A stretch of DNA of 64,000 bases from an uncultured Pelagibacteraceae bacterium (GTDB lineage: Bacteria; Pseudomonadota; Alphaproteobacteria; Pelagibacterales; Pelagibacteraceae). Positions 40,667-51,200 of the stretch are shown here, one piece after another. Position 1 is the stretch's first letter. Each line of letters begins with the position of its first letter. The translations under genes and the position numbers were made by a program. Below the pieces are notes generated by a model. That model searched no databases and was not told the DNA's origin. It saw nothing but the letters and a program-made list of their open reading frames with translations. Location of the stretch: the NCBI GenBank assembly GCA_902604175.1, contig CACKXR010000001.1, positions 37,039-101,038 on the forward strand, written 5' to 3'.

Positions 40667-42018
40667 TTAAATTTCCACGTGGTTTTACCATCTTTATCTT
40701 CTATTAAAACACCTTTGTCGAAAAGCTCATCTCTTATTTTATCTGCTTCTTTATAGTTTTTATCTTCCCTAGCTTTATTTCTTTGATTAATTTTATCTAA
40801 AATTTCAGCTTCATTTATTGAAAGTTTATTTTTCCTAAATTCTAACCATTCGATCTCTGTTTCATTCAATAAACCTACAAAATTACATGCAGAGGTAAAT
40901 AATGCTTTGTCAGTTGAATTACCTTTTTGTGCTTTCTCATACAATTTATGGAGGTTGGCAATGTAGCCTGGTGTATTTAAATCGTCATAAAGTGGTTTTA
41001 GAGTATCATCATCAACTTTTTCTTTATGATTATCAGATGAGTAAACATTATACCATTTACTAATTGTATTTTGACAATCTTTTAAAAGTTTATCATTCCA
41101 GTCCAATGGTTGTTTATAATGTGCACTCATTAAAGCCAATCTTAATACTTGACCACTTATCTTATTCCTAAAATCCTTTATTTTTAAAATATTTCCTTGC
41201 GATTTAGCCATTTTTTCATTGGACATTGTTAAGAATGCATTATGCAACCAATAATTTGCAAAAACTTTTGTATCATTTGCACACCTTGATTGTGCAATTT
41301 CGTTTTCATGGTGTGGGAACATTAAGTCTATACCACCTCCATGAATATCAAATTCATTTCCAAGAAGCTTTTTTGACATAGCAGAACATTCTAAATGCCA
41401 ACCAGGTCTTCCTCTGCCCCAAGGTGACTCCCAAGAAGGCTCATCATTTTTAGAAGGTTTCCATAGAACAAAATCTTGTGAATTTTTTTTATTATCACTT
41501 ACTTCAACTCTTGAACCAGCAATTAATTCATTAAGATTTTTATTTGAAAGTTTTCCATAATCTTTAAATTTATTTACTTCAAAATACACATGCTGATTTT
41601 CCTCATAAGCAAATCCTTTTTTTGTTAAGTCAGAAATCATTTCGATCATTATATCTATATGCTCTGTTGCTTTAGGTTGATGTGTGGGGATATCACAATT
41701 TAAGTAATTACAATCTTTGTCAAAACTATTAATTACAGTCTTGGTCAATTCAGAAATTGAAATATTTTTTTTCTTTGATGAATTTATAATTTTATCGTCA
41801 ATATCAGTTATATTTCTAACATAAGTAACTTTTGAATATTTTTTCTTAAAAATTTTATAAAGAATGTCGAAAATAACTATTGGTCTTGCATTACCAATAT
41901 GAGGATCGTCGTATACGGTTGGACCACAAACGTACATTCTAATATTTTTTTTATCTATGGGAACAAATTTTTCTTTTTTGTTGCTTAGATTATTAGTTAA
42001 AAAAATATCATTACTCAT
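40663..42018 (-). CDS. cysS: Cysteinyl-tRNA synthetase
   Basis: MYVCGPTVYDDPHIGNARP, WHLECSAMS, KMAKSQGN. Confidence 0.97.
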   Translation of the reverse strand: MSNDIFLTNNLSNKKEKFVPIDKKNIRMYVCGPTVYDDPHIGNARPIVIFDILYKIFKKKYSKVTYVRNITDIDDKIINSSKKKNISISELTKTVINSFDKDCNYLNCDIPTHQPKATEHIDIMIEMISDLTKKGFAYEENQHVYFEVNKFKDYGKLSNKNLNELIAGSRVEVSDNKKNSQDFVLWKPSKNDEPSWESPWGRGRPGWHLECSAMSKKLLGNEFDIHGGGIDLMFPHHENEIAQSRCANDTKVFANYWLHNAFLTMSNEKMAKSQGNILKIKDFRNKISGQVLRLALMSAHYKQPLDWNDKLLKDCQNTISKWYNVYSSDNHKEKVDDDTLKPLYDDLNTPGYIANLHKLYEKAQKGNSTDKALFTSACNFVGLLNETEIEWLEFRKNKLSINEAEILDKINQRNKAREDKNYKEADKIRDELFDKGVLIEDKDGKTTWKFK

Positions 42019-42063
42019 GATTTTAGGAATATACTTAAAAAATAGATTTGTGAATCTATTTGA

Positions 42064-42801
42064 TTAATTTGGAATTATGCATACTGGAATAGGCTCCATT
42101 TTATGCATATTTTGTTTTCTTATGGTTTCGTATTTAGCTCGATTCGGAGAATTGGGATTAACCATAGCCTCCTCTAATTCTTCATATTTTAAACCTAGTT
42201 GACCTTCGTCAGTTCTACCATCATCCCATAATCCATCAGTTGGTGCAGCTTCAATTATTTCTTTTAAAATTCCAAGTTCCTTTCCTAGTTCCCAAATTTG
42301 AGTTTTATTACAGTCAGCTATTGGTGATATATCAACTCCACCGTCTCCATACTTAGTATAAAACCCTACTCCAAAATCTTCGACTTTGTTTCCTGTTCCT
42401 ACAACAATACCTTTATTAGCAGCAGCTACCTGGTAAAGAGTTGTCATTCTTAATCTTGCTCTTGAATTTGCCATCCCATGTTCGTTATCAAATTTAGATA
42501 AACTGGCACTAAAAGCTAAAAATAATTCATCTAAGTTAACTGTGTGTCCTTCAACATTTTTAAAATTTTTAACTAACCATTCTTGATGTTTTAAACTTAA
42601 ATCATGCTGGTAGGATTTTTGCTTAATCGGCATGGATAAAACAATTGTTTTTAAACCTGTCATAGCACTTAAAGTGCTTGATACTGAGGAGTCTATTCCC
42701 CCTGATATACCTATTACTAAAGACTCTGCTTTAGATGGCATTTTATTAGCATAATCTTTAATCCAATTAGAAATAAATTTAGCTTTTTCAGAAGTATTCA
42801 T
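42064..42801 (-). CDS. nadE: NH3-dependent NAD+ synthetase
   Basis: LVIGISGGIDSSVSSTL, VVGTGNKVEDFGVGFYTKYGDGGVDISPI. Confidence 0.94.
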   Translation of the reverse strand: MNTSEKAKFISNWIKDYANKMPSKAESLVIGISGGIDSSVSSTLSAMTGLKTIVLSMPIKQKSYQHDLSLKHQEWLVKNFKNVEGHTVNLDELFLAFSASLSKFDNEHGMANSRARLRMTTLYQVAAANKGIVVGTGNKVEDFGVGFYTKYGDGGVDISPIADCNKTQIWELGKELGILKEIIEAAPTDGLWDDGRTDEGQLGLKYEELEEAMVNPNSPNRAKYETIRKQNMHKMEPIPVCIIPN

Positions 42802-42839
42802 ACTATTTAAATATTAATTATTTATGATTTTGCAATGTT

Positions 42840-44225
42840 TTAAGATGCCGCTCTATTTGCATTTTTTGAATAAGAGCTATTCTTTTTAATCTCATCTGAT
42901 ATTAAAAATGCTAATTCCAAAGCCTGATTTGAATTCAATCTTGGGTCGCAATGAGTATGATATCTTGATGATAGATCTTGCTCAGATATTTTTTGAGCAC
43001 CTCCTATACATTCTGTTACATTTTGACCGGTAAGCTCAATATGAAGGCCTCCTGCATAGCTTCCTTCACTTTGATGACAAGCAAAAACATCTTTAACTTC
43101 TTTTAAAACTTTATTAAAAGGTCTTGTTTTAAATCCAGTAACTGCTTGTATAGTGTTACCATGACATGGATCACAAGACCAAATTACATTAAGTCCTTCT
43201 TTTTTAATTGCTCGAATAAGTTTAGGTAAATGTTTTGATACGTTATCTGCTCCAAATCTTGATATTAGAGTAATTTTACCTTTTTCATTTAATGGATTAA
43301 TCCTATTACACAAATTTATAAGATCATCAGCTTTTAAAGTTGGTCCACACTTAATTCCAATTGGATTTTCTATTCCTCTACAAAATTCAACATGTCCACC
43401 ATCTAATTGCCTAGTTCTATCTCCAATCCAGACAAAATGAGCTGAGGTATCATGGTATTCACCTGTCGTAGAGTCTGTTCTTGTCATTGACTCTTCAAAA
43501 GGTAATAATAATGCCTCATGTGACGTCCAAAAATTAACAGTATAAAGTCTGTTATTAAAATCTGATGTAATTCCACATGCTCTCATAAAAGCTATTGCAT
43601 CAGCAATCTTGTCTTCAAGTTCTTTAAATTTTTTAGCTTGTGGACTTTTTTTAATGTAATCTAGGTTCCACAAATGCACTTTGTTTAAATCTGCAAAACC
43701 TCCTTTTGAAAATGCTCTTATAAGATTAAGCGTTGCAGCTGATTGAGAATAAGCTTTAAATAATCTTTTAGGATCAGGAATTCTTGCTTTTTCAGTAAAT
43801 TCCATTCCATTAATATTGTCTCCTAAATAACTAGGAAGCTCAACTCCATTTTTTGACTCAATTGGTGAACTTCTCGGTTTTGAAAATTGACCAGCAATTC
43901 TTCCAAGTTTCACAACCGGTAAGGACGCTGAATATGTTAAAACTAACGACATCTGTAACAATAGTTTAAATGTATCTCTTATATTGTCTGGATTAAATTC
44001 AGCAAAACTTTCAGCACAGTCTCCGCCTTGAAGAAGAAAAGCTTTTCCGTCTACAACTTCAGCAAGTTGATCTTTTAAATGTCTAGTCTCTCCTGCAAAA
44101 ACTAATGGTGGAAACGTTCCTATTTTATCCAGAACAGTATCCAATTCTTTTTTATCAGGATACTCTGGTATGTGTTTGACAGGATATTTTCTCCAACTAT
44201 TTTTTTTCCAATTTTTCATATGCAA
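42840..44225 (-). CDS. Class II 3-deoxy-7-phosphoheptulonate (DAHP) synthase
   Basis: LLQGGDCAESF, GRIAGQFSKPRS, WSCDPCHGNT, GSYAGGLHIELTGQNVTEC. Confidence 0.95.
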   Translation of the reverse strand: MHMKNWKKNSWRKYPVKHIPEYPDKKELDTVLDKIGTFPPLVFAGETRHLKDQLAEVVDGKAFLLQGGDCAESFAEFNPDNIRDTFKLLLQMSLVLTYSASLPVVKLGRIAGQFSKPRSSPIESKNGVELPSYLGDNINGMEFTEKARIPDPKRLFKAYSQSAATLNLIRAFSKGGFADLNKVHLWNLDYIKKSPQAKKFKELEDKIADAIAFMRACGITSDFNNRLYTVNFWTSHEALLLPFEESMTRTDSTTGEYHDTSAHFVWIGDRTRQLDGGHVEFCRGIENPIGIKCGPTLKADDLINLCNRINPLNEKGKITLISRFGADNVSKHLPKLIRAIKKEGLNVIWSCDPCHGNTIQAVTGFKTRPFNKVLKEVKDVFACHQSEGSYAGGLHIELTGQNVTECIGGAQKISEQDLSSRYHTHCDPRLNSNQALELAFLISDEIKKNSSYSKNANRAAS

Positions 44226-44254
44226 CCTGAAAGTGTTTTAACAGAGTTTATACT

Positions 44255-46075
44255 TTATTCAACAGTGACAGATTTTGCCAAATTTCTTGGCTTATCGATG
44301 TCATATCCTTTTTGTAGAGCTGAGTAATAAGCTAGTTTTTGTAGAGGTATAGTCAAAAGAAAAGGTAATAAATCATCGTTTGTATTTTCTACTTCAATTG
44401 TTTCCCAAATATTCTCAGAAATAATTTCATCTTTACTCTTGTTTGTAATTAATAAAACTTTTGCACCTCTTGCTATTACTTCCTGCATGTTTGAAATTGT
44501 TTTTTTATAATAACTATCTCTCGGGGCCAAAACTACAACCGGCATTCCATCTTCTATCAATGCCAATGGACCATGTTTCATTTCACCAGCCGGATAACCT
44601 TCTGCATGAACATAAGATAATTCTTTTAATTTTAAAGCACCTTCAAGTGCAATAGGATATGAAAAACCTCTACCTAAAAACATTGAACCTTTTGCTTCAT
44701 TAAAAGTGGAAGATATTGCCTGAATATCATTATCTATTAATAAAGACTTTTCAATCAAACTTGGTAAATTAAGTAAGTCTTTAATCTTATTTGTATAATA
44801 TTCTTTGTTAATTTCTTTTCTTAAGTCTCCAAATTTTAAAGCTAAAATATATAAAATTAATATTTGGCCTAAAAAAGCTTTTGTTGATGCAACACCAATT
44901 TCTGGTCCACAATGAATTGGCAATACAAAATTAGAGTCTCTTGCAATCGAGCTTTCAATTACATTAACTACAGCACAAGTTTTCATGTTGTTTTTGTTAC
45001 ATAGGTCTAGTGCTGCATAAGTATCTGCTGTTTCTCCAGATTGTGATACAAATATATACAAAGAGTCTTTTTTAAATCTATTTTTTCGGTATCTAAATTC
45101 TGAGGCAATATCAATATTAACGTCAAGTTGAGTTAAATCTTCAAACCAATATTTTGCCATTAAACATGAATGGTAAGCAGTGCCACAACCAATTAAAGTA
45201 ATTGAATTAATTTCATCTATTTTCCATGGAAAATTATAAATATTTATCTCTGAATTTGTTTTATCTATATATTCTTTAATTCCAGTTTTAATTGTTGTTG
45301 GTTGCTCTTCGATTTCTTTAGCCATAAAATGTTTAAAGTCACCTTTTTCATAGCTAGATTGATCCGAAGAAAGTTCCATAATTTTTTTATTTATCTTTTT
45401 TCCATCCTCATTAAAAAAAAGTACTTGATCATTTCTAATAATACAAAATTCACCATCATCAAGATATGTAATTTTATTTGTCATCGCCTTTAATGCATAT
45501 GAGTCTGATCCTAAATAATTTTCATTTGGTCCATAACCAACAGCCAATGGTGAGCCTCTTCTGGCCCCAACAATTAAGTTTGGACAATCCTTAAAAATAA
45601 TTCCTAGGGCAAAACTTCCATGAAGCTGTTTTAATGTTTTTGTAATAGCTAATTCTAATTCATCAGTTTTTAAATTCTCTGTAATTAAATGTACTATAAC
45701 CTCAGTATCAGTTTGAGATTTAAATATATGGCCTTTACTCGTCAGATATTTTTTTAATATAGTTGAATTTTCAATAATTCCATTGTGTACGACAGAAACA
45801 TTATCGGAAGAATGGGGGTGAGCATTAATACTATTTGGTGCTCCATGAGTAGCCCATCTAACATGACCAATTCCAATATTCCCTTTTAAATTTTTTAAGT
45901 CAAAATTTTCCTCTAAAACATCTACTCTGCCTTCAGACTTTATCTCTGTTATTTCTCCGTCAAAAAGAGTTGCTATTCCAGCAGAGTCATAACCCCTATA
46001 CTCTAGCTTTTTTAATGAGTTTATAATACTTACTGACACAGACTTGTTACTTGAAATACCAATTATACCACACAT
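44255..46075 (-). CDS. glmS: Glutamine-fructose-6-phosphate aminotransferase
   Basis: MCGIIGI N-terminus, HVRWATHG, two SIS domains. Confidence 0.97.
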   Translation of the reverse strand: MCGIIGISSNKSVSVSIINSLKKLEYRGYDSAGIATLFDGEITEIKSEGRVDVLEENFDLKNLKGNIGIGHVRWATHGAPNSINAHPHSSDNVSVVHNGIIENSTILKKYLTSKGHIFKSQTDTEVIVHLITENLKTDELELAITKTLKQLHGSFALGIIFKDCPNLIVGARRGSPLAVGYGPNENYLGSDSYALKAMTNKITYLDDGEFCIIRNDQVLFFNEDGKKINKKIMELSSDQSSYEKGDFKHFMAKEIEEQPTTIKTGIKEYIDKTNSEINIYNFPWKIDEINSITLIGCGTAYHSCLMAKYWFEDLTQLDVNIDIASEFRYRKNRFKKDSLYIFVSQSGETADTYAALDLCNKNNMKTCAVVNVIESSIARDSNFVLPIHCGPEIGVASTKAFLGQILILYILALKFGDLRKEINKEYYTNKIKDLLNLPSLIEKSLLIDNDIQAISSTFNEAKGSMFLGRGFSYPIALEGALKLKELSYVHAEGYPAGEMKHGPLALIEDGMPVVVLAPRDSYYKKTISNMQEVIARGAKVLLITNKSKDEIISENIWETIEVENTNDDLLPFLLTIPLQKLAYYSALQKGYDIDKPRNLAKSVTVE

Positions 46076-46078
46076 AAT

Positions 46079-46699
46079 TTATTTTTTTTTCTTATAATTT
46101 TTGATTTCTGTTTGTAAAGCTCTGGTAAGTGCTAAAGATTTTTTAGTTACATTTTTAGTAATAACAGAACCTGCCCCAATAATACTTTCGTTATCAATTA
46201 TAACAGGTGCTACTAAAGAAGAATTTGAGCCTATAAATACTTTATCTTTAATTTTTGTTTTATGTTTTTTGGTACCATCATAATTACAAGTTATAGTTCC
46301 TGCTCCAACATTTGCAGCTTTACCAATATCTGTATCGCCAATGTAAGATAAATGATTTACTTTAGATTTTTTCCCTATAGTACTTTTTTTAACTTCAACA
46401 AAATTTCCAATTTTAGATCCCTCTTTTAAAAGTGTATCAGGTCTAATTCGAGCATATGGACCAACCTCAACTTTATTTTCAATCTTACACCCCTCTAAGT
46501 GAGAAAAAGATTTAATTGTAACATTGTTTCCAATTTTTACTTTTGGACCAAAAACAACATAGGGCTCAATCAACACATTCTTACCAATTTTTGTATCTTT
46601 GGAAAAAAAAATTGTTTCAACCCCTAACATTTTTACACCTTCTTTTAAAAATTTATTTCTTAGCTTGATTTGAATTTTTTGTGAATTAAAAGATTTCAT
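46079..46699 (-). CDS. GlmU acetyltransferase domain only (left-handed beta-helix; no uridylyltransferase domain)
   Basis: VGPYARIRPDTLLKEGSKIGNFVEVKKSTIGKKSKVNHLSYIGDTDIGKAANVGAGTITCNYDG; only 206 aa. Confidence 0.88.
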   Translation of the reverse strand: MKSFNSQKIQIKLRNKFLKEGVKMLGVETIFFSKDTKIGKNVLIEPYVVFGPKVKIGNNVTIKSFSHLEGCKIENKVEVGPYARIRPDTLLKEGSKIGNFVEVKKSTIGKKSKVNHLSYIGDTDIGKAANVGAGTITCNYDGTKKHKTKIKDKVFIGSNSSLVAPVIIDNESIIGAGSVITKNVTKKSLALTRALQTEIKNYKKKK

Positions 46700-46767
46700 T
46701 TATTTTTAACTATATTAAGTGTAGAATTTAATTAACTCACAAATTATTTCTTTAAAATACTTTTATA

Positions 46768-47448
46768 ATGAAACAAAAATTCACTATTTTATTTGATCTA
46801 GATGGCACACTTGTTGATACAGCACCAGATTTAATGCATGCTCACAACCATGTAATGAGAAAATTTGGCTATCCTACCAAATCTTTAGAGGAATTAAAAA
46901 CATCAGTTGGAAAAGGTGCAAATGCAATGATTGGAAGATCCATTTGGAGTCAAGCAAAAAAAGAGTTAACATCTATTGATGAAAAAGTAAAAAGCCAGAT
47001 GACTGATGAATTTATATCTTACTATGGTAAAAATATTTTAAATGAGAGCAAGTTATTAAAGGGTGTTAAAGATTTTTTAAATTGGTGCAAAAAAGAAAGT
47101 ATATCCATGGCAGTATGTACAAACAAAACAGAACATCTTGCTATTGATTTATTACAGAAAATTGGGGTTCACAATTACTTTGAATATGTTGCTGGTTATA
47201 ATACTTTTGAATATTGTAAACCAGATCCAAGACATTTAACTACAGTTATTGAAATTTTAGACGGTGAGAAAAGTAAATCTATTATGATCGGCGACAGCGA
47301 AACCGATGCTAAAGCTGCAAAGGCTGCTGAAATACCTATGATATTATTGGAAGATGGTTATACTGAAAAAAATATTGATGAAATTTATCATAATCACCTA
47401 ATTAAAGATTTTGTTGGAATTGAAAAAATAATTTCAAATTATCTTTAA
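46768..47448 (+). CDS. gph: HAD hydrolase, phosphoglycolate phosphatase-like
   Basis: LFDLDGTLVDTAPDL, MIGDSETDAKAAKAA. Confidence 0.88.
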   Translation: MKQKFTILFDLDGTLVDTAPDLMHAHNHVMRKFGYPTKSLEELKTSVGKGANAMIGRSIWSQAKKELTSIDEKVKSQMTDEFISYYGKNILNESKLLKGVKDFLNWCKKESISMAVCTNKTEHLAIDLLQKIGVHNYFEYVAGYNTFEYCKPDPRHLTTVIEILDGEKSKSIMIGDSETDAKAAKAAEIPMILLEDGYTEKNIDEIYHNHLIKDFVGIEKIISNYL

Positions 47449-47506
47449 TATTGATTAATTTAATTTAACCATTAAAACACTCACAACAGAACTCGAGGAT
47501 TTTAAA

Positions 47507-48403
47507 TTGCATTTTATAGATAAAGAACCAAGTCAAAAAAGAATAGATTTTAATGAAAAATTAAAATCTAATAAAATATTAAGAGTGCCCGGTGCTTATA
47601 ATCCACTTACAGCAAAATTAGTTGAAGAAATTGGATATGATGCTGTCTATGTATCTGGTGGAGTGATGGCGAATGATCTTGGTTTTCCTGATATAGGACT
47701 TACTACTTTACAAGACGTAAGTACTAGATCTTACTTAATATCCAGAGTGACAAATCTTCCTACTATTGTTGATATAGATACGGGTTTTAAATCTTGCAAA
47801 GAAACAATTGAAACATTTGAAGAATTTGGAATAACTGGAGTTCATTTAGAAGACCAAATTGAGAGAAAAAGATGTGGTCACCTTGATAATAAAGAACTTA
47901 TTTCAACAGATGCTATGGTTAAAAAAATTAAAGAGTGCATATCTGCTAAAAAAGATCCAAATTTTAAAATAATTGCAAGATCTGATGCAAAAAGTGTTGA
48001 GGGGATGGATAAAATGATAGATAGATGTAAAGCATATGTAGATGCTGGTGCTGAGATTATTTTTCCAGAAGCTCTGCAAGATGAAAAAGATTTTGAAAAA
48101 GTAAGAAAAGAACTTAGTTGTTATTTATTGGCTAACATGACCGAGTTTGGAAAATCAAAATTATTTAATTATAAAGAATTAGAAAATATAGGGTTTAATA
48201 TTGTCATTTATCCTGTAACCACTCAAAGACTTGCTATGAAAAATGTAGAAGACGGATTAAGAGACATTTATGTTAGTGGACATCAGAATAACATAATTGA
48301 TAAAATGCAGACTAGAAAGAGACTATATGAGCTTGTTGAATACGAGAAATATAACTCATTAGACGAAAAAATTTACAACTTTAGTACAGAAGGACATGAA
48401 TAA
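47507..48403 (+). CDS. prpB: 2-methylisocitrate lyase (TTG start)
   Basis: RVPGAYNPLTAKLVEEIGYDAVYVSGG, DIDTGF, HLEDQIERKRCGHLDNK. Confidence 0.92.
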   Translation: MHFIDKEPSQKRIDFNEKLKSNKILRVPGAYNPLTAKLVEEIGYDAVYVSGGVMANDLGFPDIGLTTLQDVSTRSYLISRVTNLPTIVDIDTGFKSCKETIETFEEFGITGVHLEDQIERKRCGHLDNKELISTDAMVKKIKECISAKKDPNFKIIARSDAKSVEGMDKMIDRCKAYVDAGAEIIFPEALQDEKDFEKVRKELSCYLLANMTEFGKSKLFNYKELENIGFNIVIYPVTTQRLAMKNVEDGLRDIYVSGHQNNIIDKMQTRKRLYELVEYEKYNSLDEKIYNFSTEGHE

Positions 48404-49527
48404 TGAATGAAGATATAAAAAAAGGATTACTAGGAATTGTTGTAGATGAAACAGAAGTTTCAAAAGTTATGCCAGAAATTAATTCTCTTACTTACAGAGG
48501 GTATGCTGCACAGGACTTATGTGAGTATTGTAGATTTGAAGAAGTGGCTTATTTAATTTTAAATAAAGATTTACCAAATACTATAGAACTTAGAAAATTT
48601 GAGAAAGAAGAAAAAATTAATAGAGATTTATCAAAAAATTTGTATGAAATAATTAAACATATGCCAAAAAAATCTCATCCTATGGATGTAGCTAGAACAG
48701 CTGTAAGTGTCATGGGACTGGAGGATAAAGAAACTCATGACTCTTCTCCTGAAGCAAACATTAGAAAAGCGTTAAGAATATTTGCAAAGACTCCAACTGC
48801 TCTTGCAGCATTTTATAGAATTAGAAAAGGTAAAAAAATAATTAAACCAAAAAAACAACTAACTTTTGCTGAAAATTTCTTTTATATGTGTTTTGGTAAA
48901 GTGCCACAAAGAGAAATTGTTAAAGCTTTTGATGTTTCTTTAATATTGTATGCAGAACACAGCTTTAATGTTTCAACATTCACTGCAAGAACTATAACAA
49001 GTAGTTTATCAGATATTCATGGAGCAATTACTGGTGCTATTGCTAGCTTAAAAGGACCATTACATGGTGGCGCTAATGAAGAAGTAATGCATATGATGAA
49101 CAAAATTAAAAAACCAGAGAACGCATTAAAATGGATTAATAATGCTTTAAAAAATAAAGAAGTTGTAATGGGATTTGGTCACAGAGTTTATAAATCAGGT
49201 GATTCAAGAGTTCCTACAATGAGAAAATATTTTGGGAAAGTTGCAAAACTGAAAAAAGATAAAAAATTTGAGAAAATATATGACATTGTTGAAAGAGTTA
49301 TGATTAAAGAAAAAAATATTTACCCGAATGTTGATTATCCAACAGGACCTACTTATCACTTAATGGGTTTTGATACTGATTTTTTTACACCAATATTTGT
49401 AATTTCAAGAATTACTGGCTGGTCAGCTCATATCATGGAACAACATGCTGCTAATAAACTTATCAGACCTCTTGCCAGTTACAAAGGAAATAAGCACAGA
49501 AAAGTTTTGGAATTAAATCAGAGATGA
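48403..49527 (+). CDS. prpC: 2-methylcitrate synthase
   Basis: LTYRGYAAQDLCEYCRFEEVAYLIL, HGGANEEVMHMM, GFGHRVYKSGDSR. Confidence 0.92.
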   Translation: MNEDIKKGLLGIVVDETEVSKVMPEINSLTYRGYAAQDLCEYCRFEEVAYLILNKDLPNTIELRKFEKEEKINRDLSKNLYEIIKHMPKKSHPMDVARTAVSVMGLEDKETHDSSPEANIRKALRIFAKTPTALAAFYRIRKGKKIIKPKKQLTFAENFFYMCFGKVPQREIVKAFDVSLILYAEHSFNVSTFTARTITSSLSDIHGAITGAIASLKGPLHGGANEEVMHMMNKIKKPENALKWINNALKNKEVVMGFGHRVYKSGDSRVPTMRKYFGKVAKLKKDKKFEKIYDIVERVMIKEKNIYPNVDYPTGPTYHLMGFDTDFFTPIFVISRITGWSAHIMEQHAANKLIRPLASYKGNKHRKVLELNQR

Positions 49528-49528
49528 T

Positions 49529-50158
49529 TTAGTTTTTCTCTATTTTAGCAAATCTATTATTACATATAATCTGACATTTTAGTTTATTACTTGAAACAAA
49601 TTCATCTATAGCTTTTTTGACACCTGGAGCATAACTAAGGTCGTAATCATCACATAATATTGTTCCATTATTATTTATGACCTCAATACAGTTATTAAGA
49701 TCATTTAACACTGTTGGATAATCGTGACCTCCATCTAAAAAAACATAATCTATTTTTGTCATATCAATTTGTTTTAAAATTGTATTAGAATTACCTTTTA
49801 GCAAAGAAATGTTATTTTTAAATTTTTTAAGCAAATCCTTTACTGCCTCTAAACTGTAAGGATCTTGTTTTTTAATAAATCTAAAATAGATAGTTTTTAA
49901 CGGATTATTAAACTTAGTATTAGGTATAATTTCATTAACATTTTCCTGACTCTCATTAAATAGATCTAAACCTATGTATCTAAAATCACTTCCGTGGATA
50001 TAGTTAAGTAATTCACATACATTTCTAGCTGTAACTCCGTGAAAAACTCCTACTTCAAGAAAAACTTTTGGTTTTTTTGACTGGATTTCGCCTAAAAAGA
50101 AATCACCAACATCTTTTTGCTTAAAGCTGGTCTTTCGGAAGTATTTTTTGTATCTCAA
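49529..50158 (-). CDS. Class I SAM-dependent methyltransferase
   Basis: VFLEVGVFHGVTARNVCELL, DYVFLDGGHDYPTVLNDL. Confidence 0.75.
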   Translation of the reverse strand: MRYKKYFRKTSFKQKDVGDFFLGEIQSKKPKVFLEVGVFHGVTARNVCELLNYIHGSDFRYIGLDLFNESQENVNEIIPNTKFNNPLKTIYFRFIKKQDPYSLEAVKDLLKKFKNNISLLKGNSNTILKQIDMTKIDYVFLDGGHDYPTVLNDLNNCIEVINNNGTILCDDYDLSYAPGVKKAIDEFVSSNKLKCQIICNNRFAKIEKN

Positions 50159-50159
50159 A

Positions 50160-51200
50160 TTAACTAAATGCTTCTACCCATGTGCCTTGAGTTGATGCTT
50201 TAGAGTATTCTGTTGCACGGCCTTCAAAAAAGTTCATGTGCTCAACAGCATTAAGCATAGTGTCTAACCAGCCCAAAGGGTTCTTATCAACATCATAAAT
50301 TGCCTCTAAACCAAGCTGAACTAATCTTCTATTAGCTATAAATCTAATATAATCTTTAACGTCTTTTGCTGTTAAACCCTCCATTGGACCCATTTCGAAA
50401 GCTAAATCAATAAAAGCATCTTCATGCTCTATGATTGTTCTGCAGGCTTCGTAAAGTTCTTTTTTTAATTTTGGTGTCCATATCTCAGGGTTTTCATTAA
50501 TGAATTCTTTAAAAACTCTGATCATAGAATTGCAGTGAAGAGTTTCGTCTCTTACAGACCAGGTAACAATTTGGCCCATACCTTTCATCTTGTTATGTCT
50601 TGGAAAATTTAACAAAATTGCAAAACTTGCAAATAATTGAAGTCCTTCAGTAAATGCACTAAATACTGCAACTGTTTTAGCAATATCTTCTTTTGAATTT
50701 ACATTAAAATTTTGCATATAATCGTATTTATCTTTCATCTCTTTATATTTCATGAAAGCAGAATATTCAGACTCAGGCATTCCGATTGTATCTAAAAGGT
50801 GTGAATAAGCAGCAACATGAACTGTTTCCATTGAAGCAAATGCAGTCATCATCATTAAAACTTCTGTTGGTTTAAAAACTGTTGTATAATGTCTCAAGTA
50901 ACAATTGTTTACCTCAACATCAGCTTGAGTAAAAAATCTAAAAATTTGCGTTAATAGATTTTTTTCTGACTGTGATAAATTTTTTTGCCAATCTCTTACA
51001 TCGTCTCCTAAAGGAACCTCTTCAGGTAACCAGTGAATTCTTTGCTGAGTTAACCAAGCGTCATAACACCATGGATATCTAAATGGTTTGTAAACTGGGT
51101 TTTCTACCAATAATCCCATTTTTTTTGGTTGAACAATTTCTTTTTTTTCAGGTTGGATAATCTCTGAACTTATTTTTTCGGCTACTGACATGATAGACAC
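50160..51200 (-). CDS. nrdB: Ribonucleotide reductase beta subunit
   Basis: ANTYLRHY-like NNCYLRHYTTVF, SMETVHVAAYSHLLDTIG, RDETLHCNSMIRVF. Confidence 0.94.
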   Translation of the reverse strand: MSIMSVAEKISSEIIQPEKKEIVQPKKMGLLVENPVYKPFRYPWCYDAWLTQQRIHWLPEEVPLGDDVRDWQKNLSQSEKNLLTQIFRFFTQADVEVNNCYLRHYTTVFKPTEVLMMMTAFASMETVHVAAYSHLLDTIGMPESEYSAFMKYKEMKDKYDYMQNFNVNSKEDIAKTVAVFSAFTEGLQLFASFAILLNFPRHNKMKGMGQIVTWSVRDETLHCNSMIRVFKEFINENPEIWTPKLKKELYEACRTIIEHEDAFIDLAFEMGPMEGLTAKDVKDYIRFIANRRLVQLGLEAIYDVDKNPLGWLDTMLNAVEHMNFFEGRATEYSKASTQGTWVEAFS

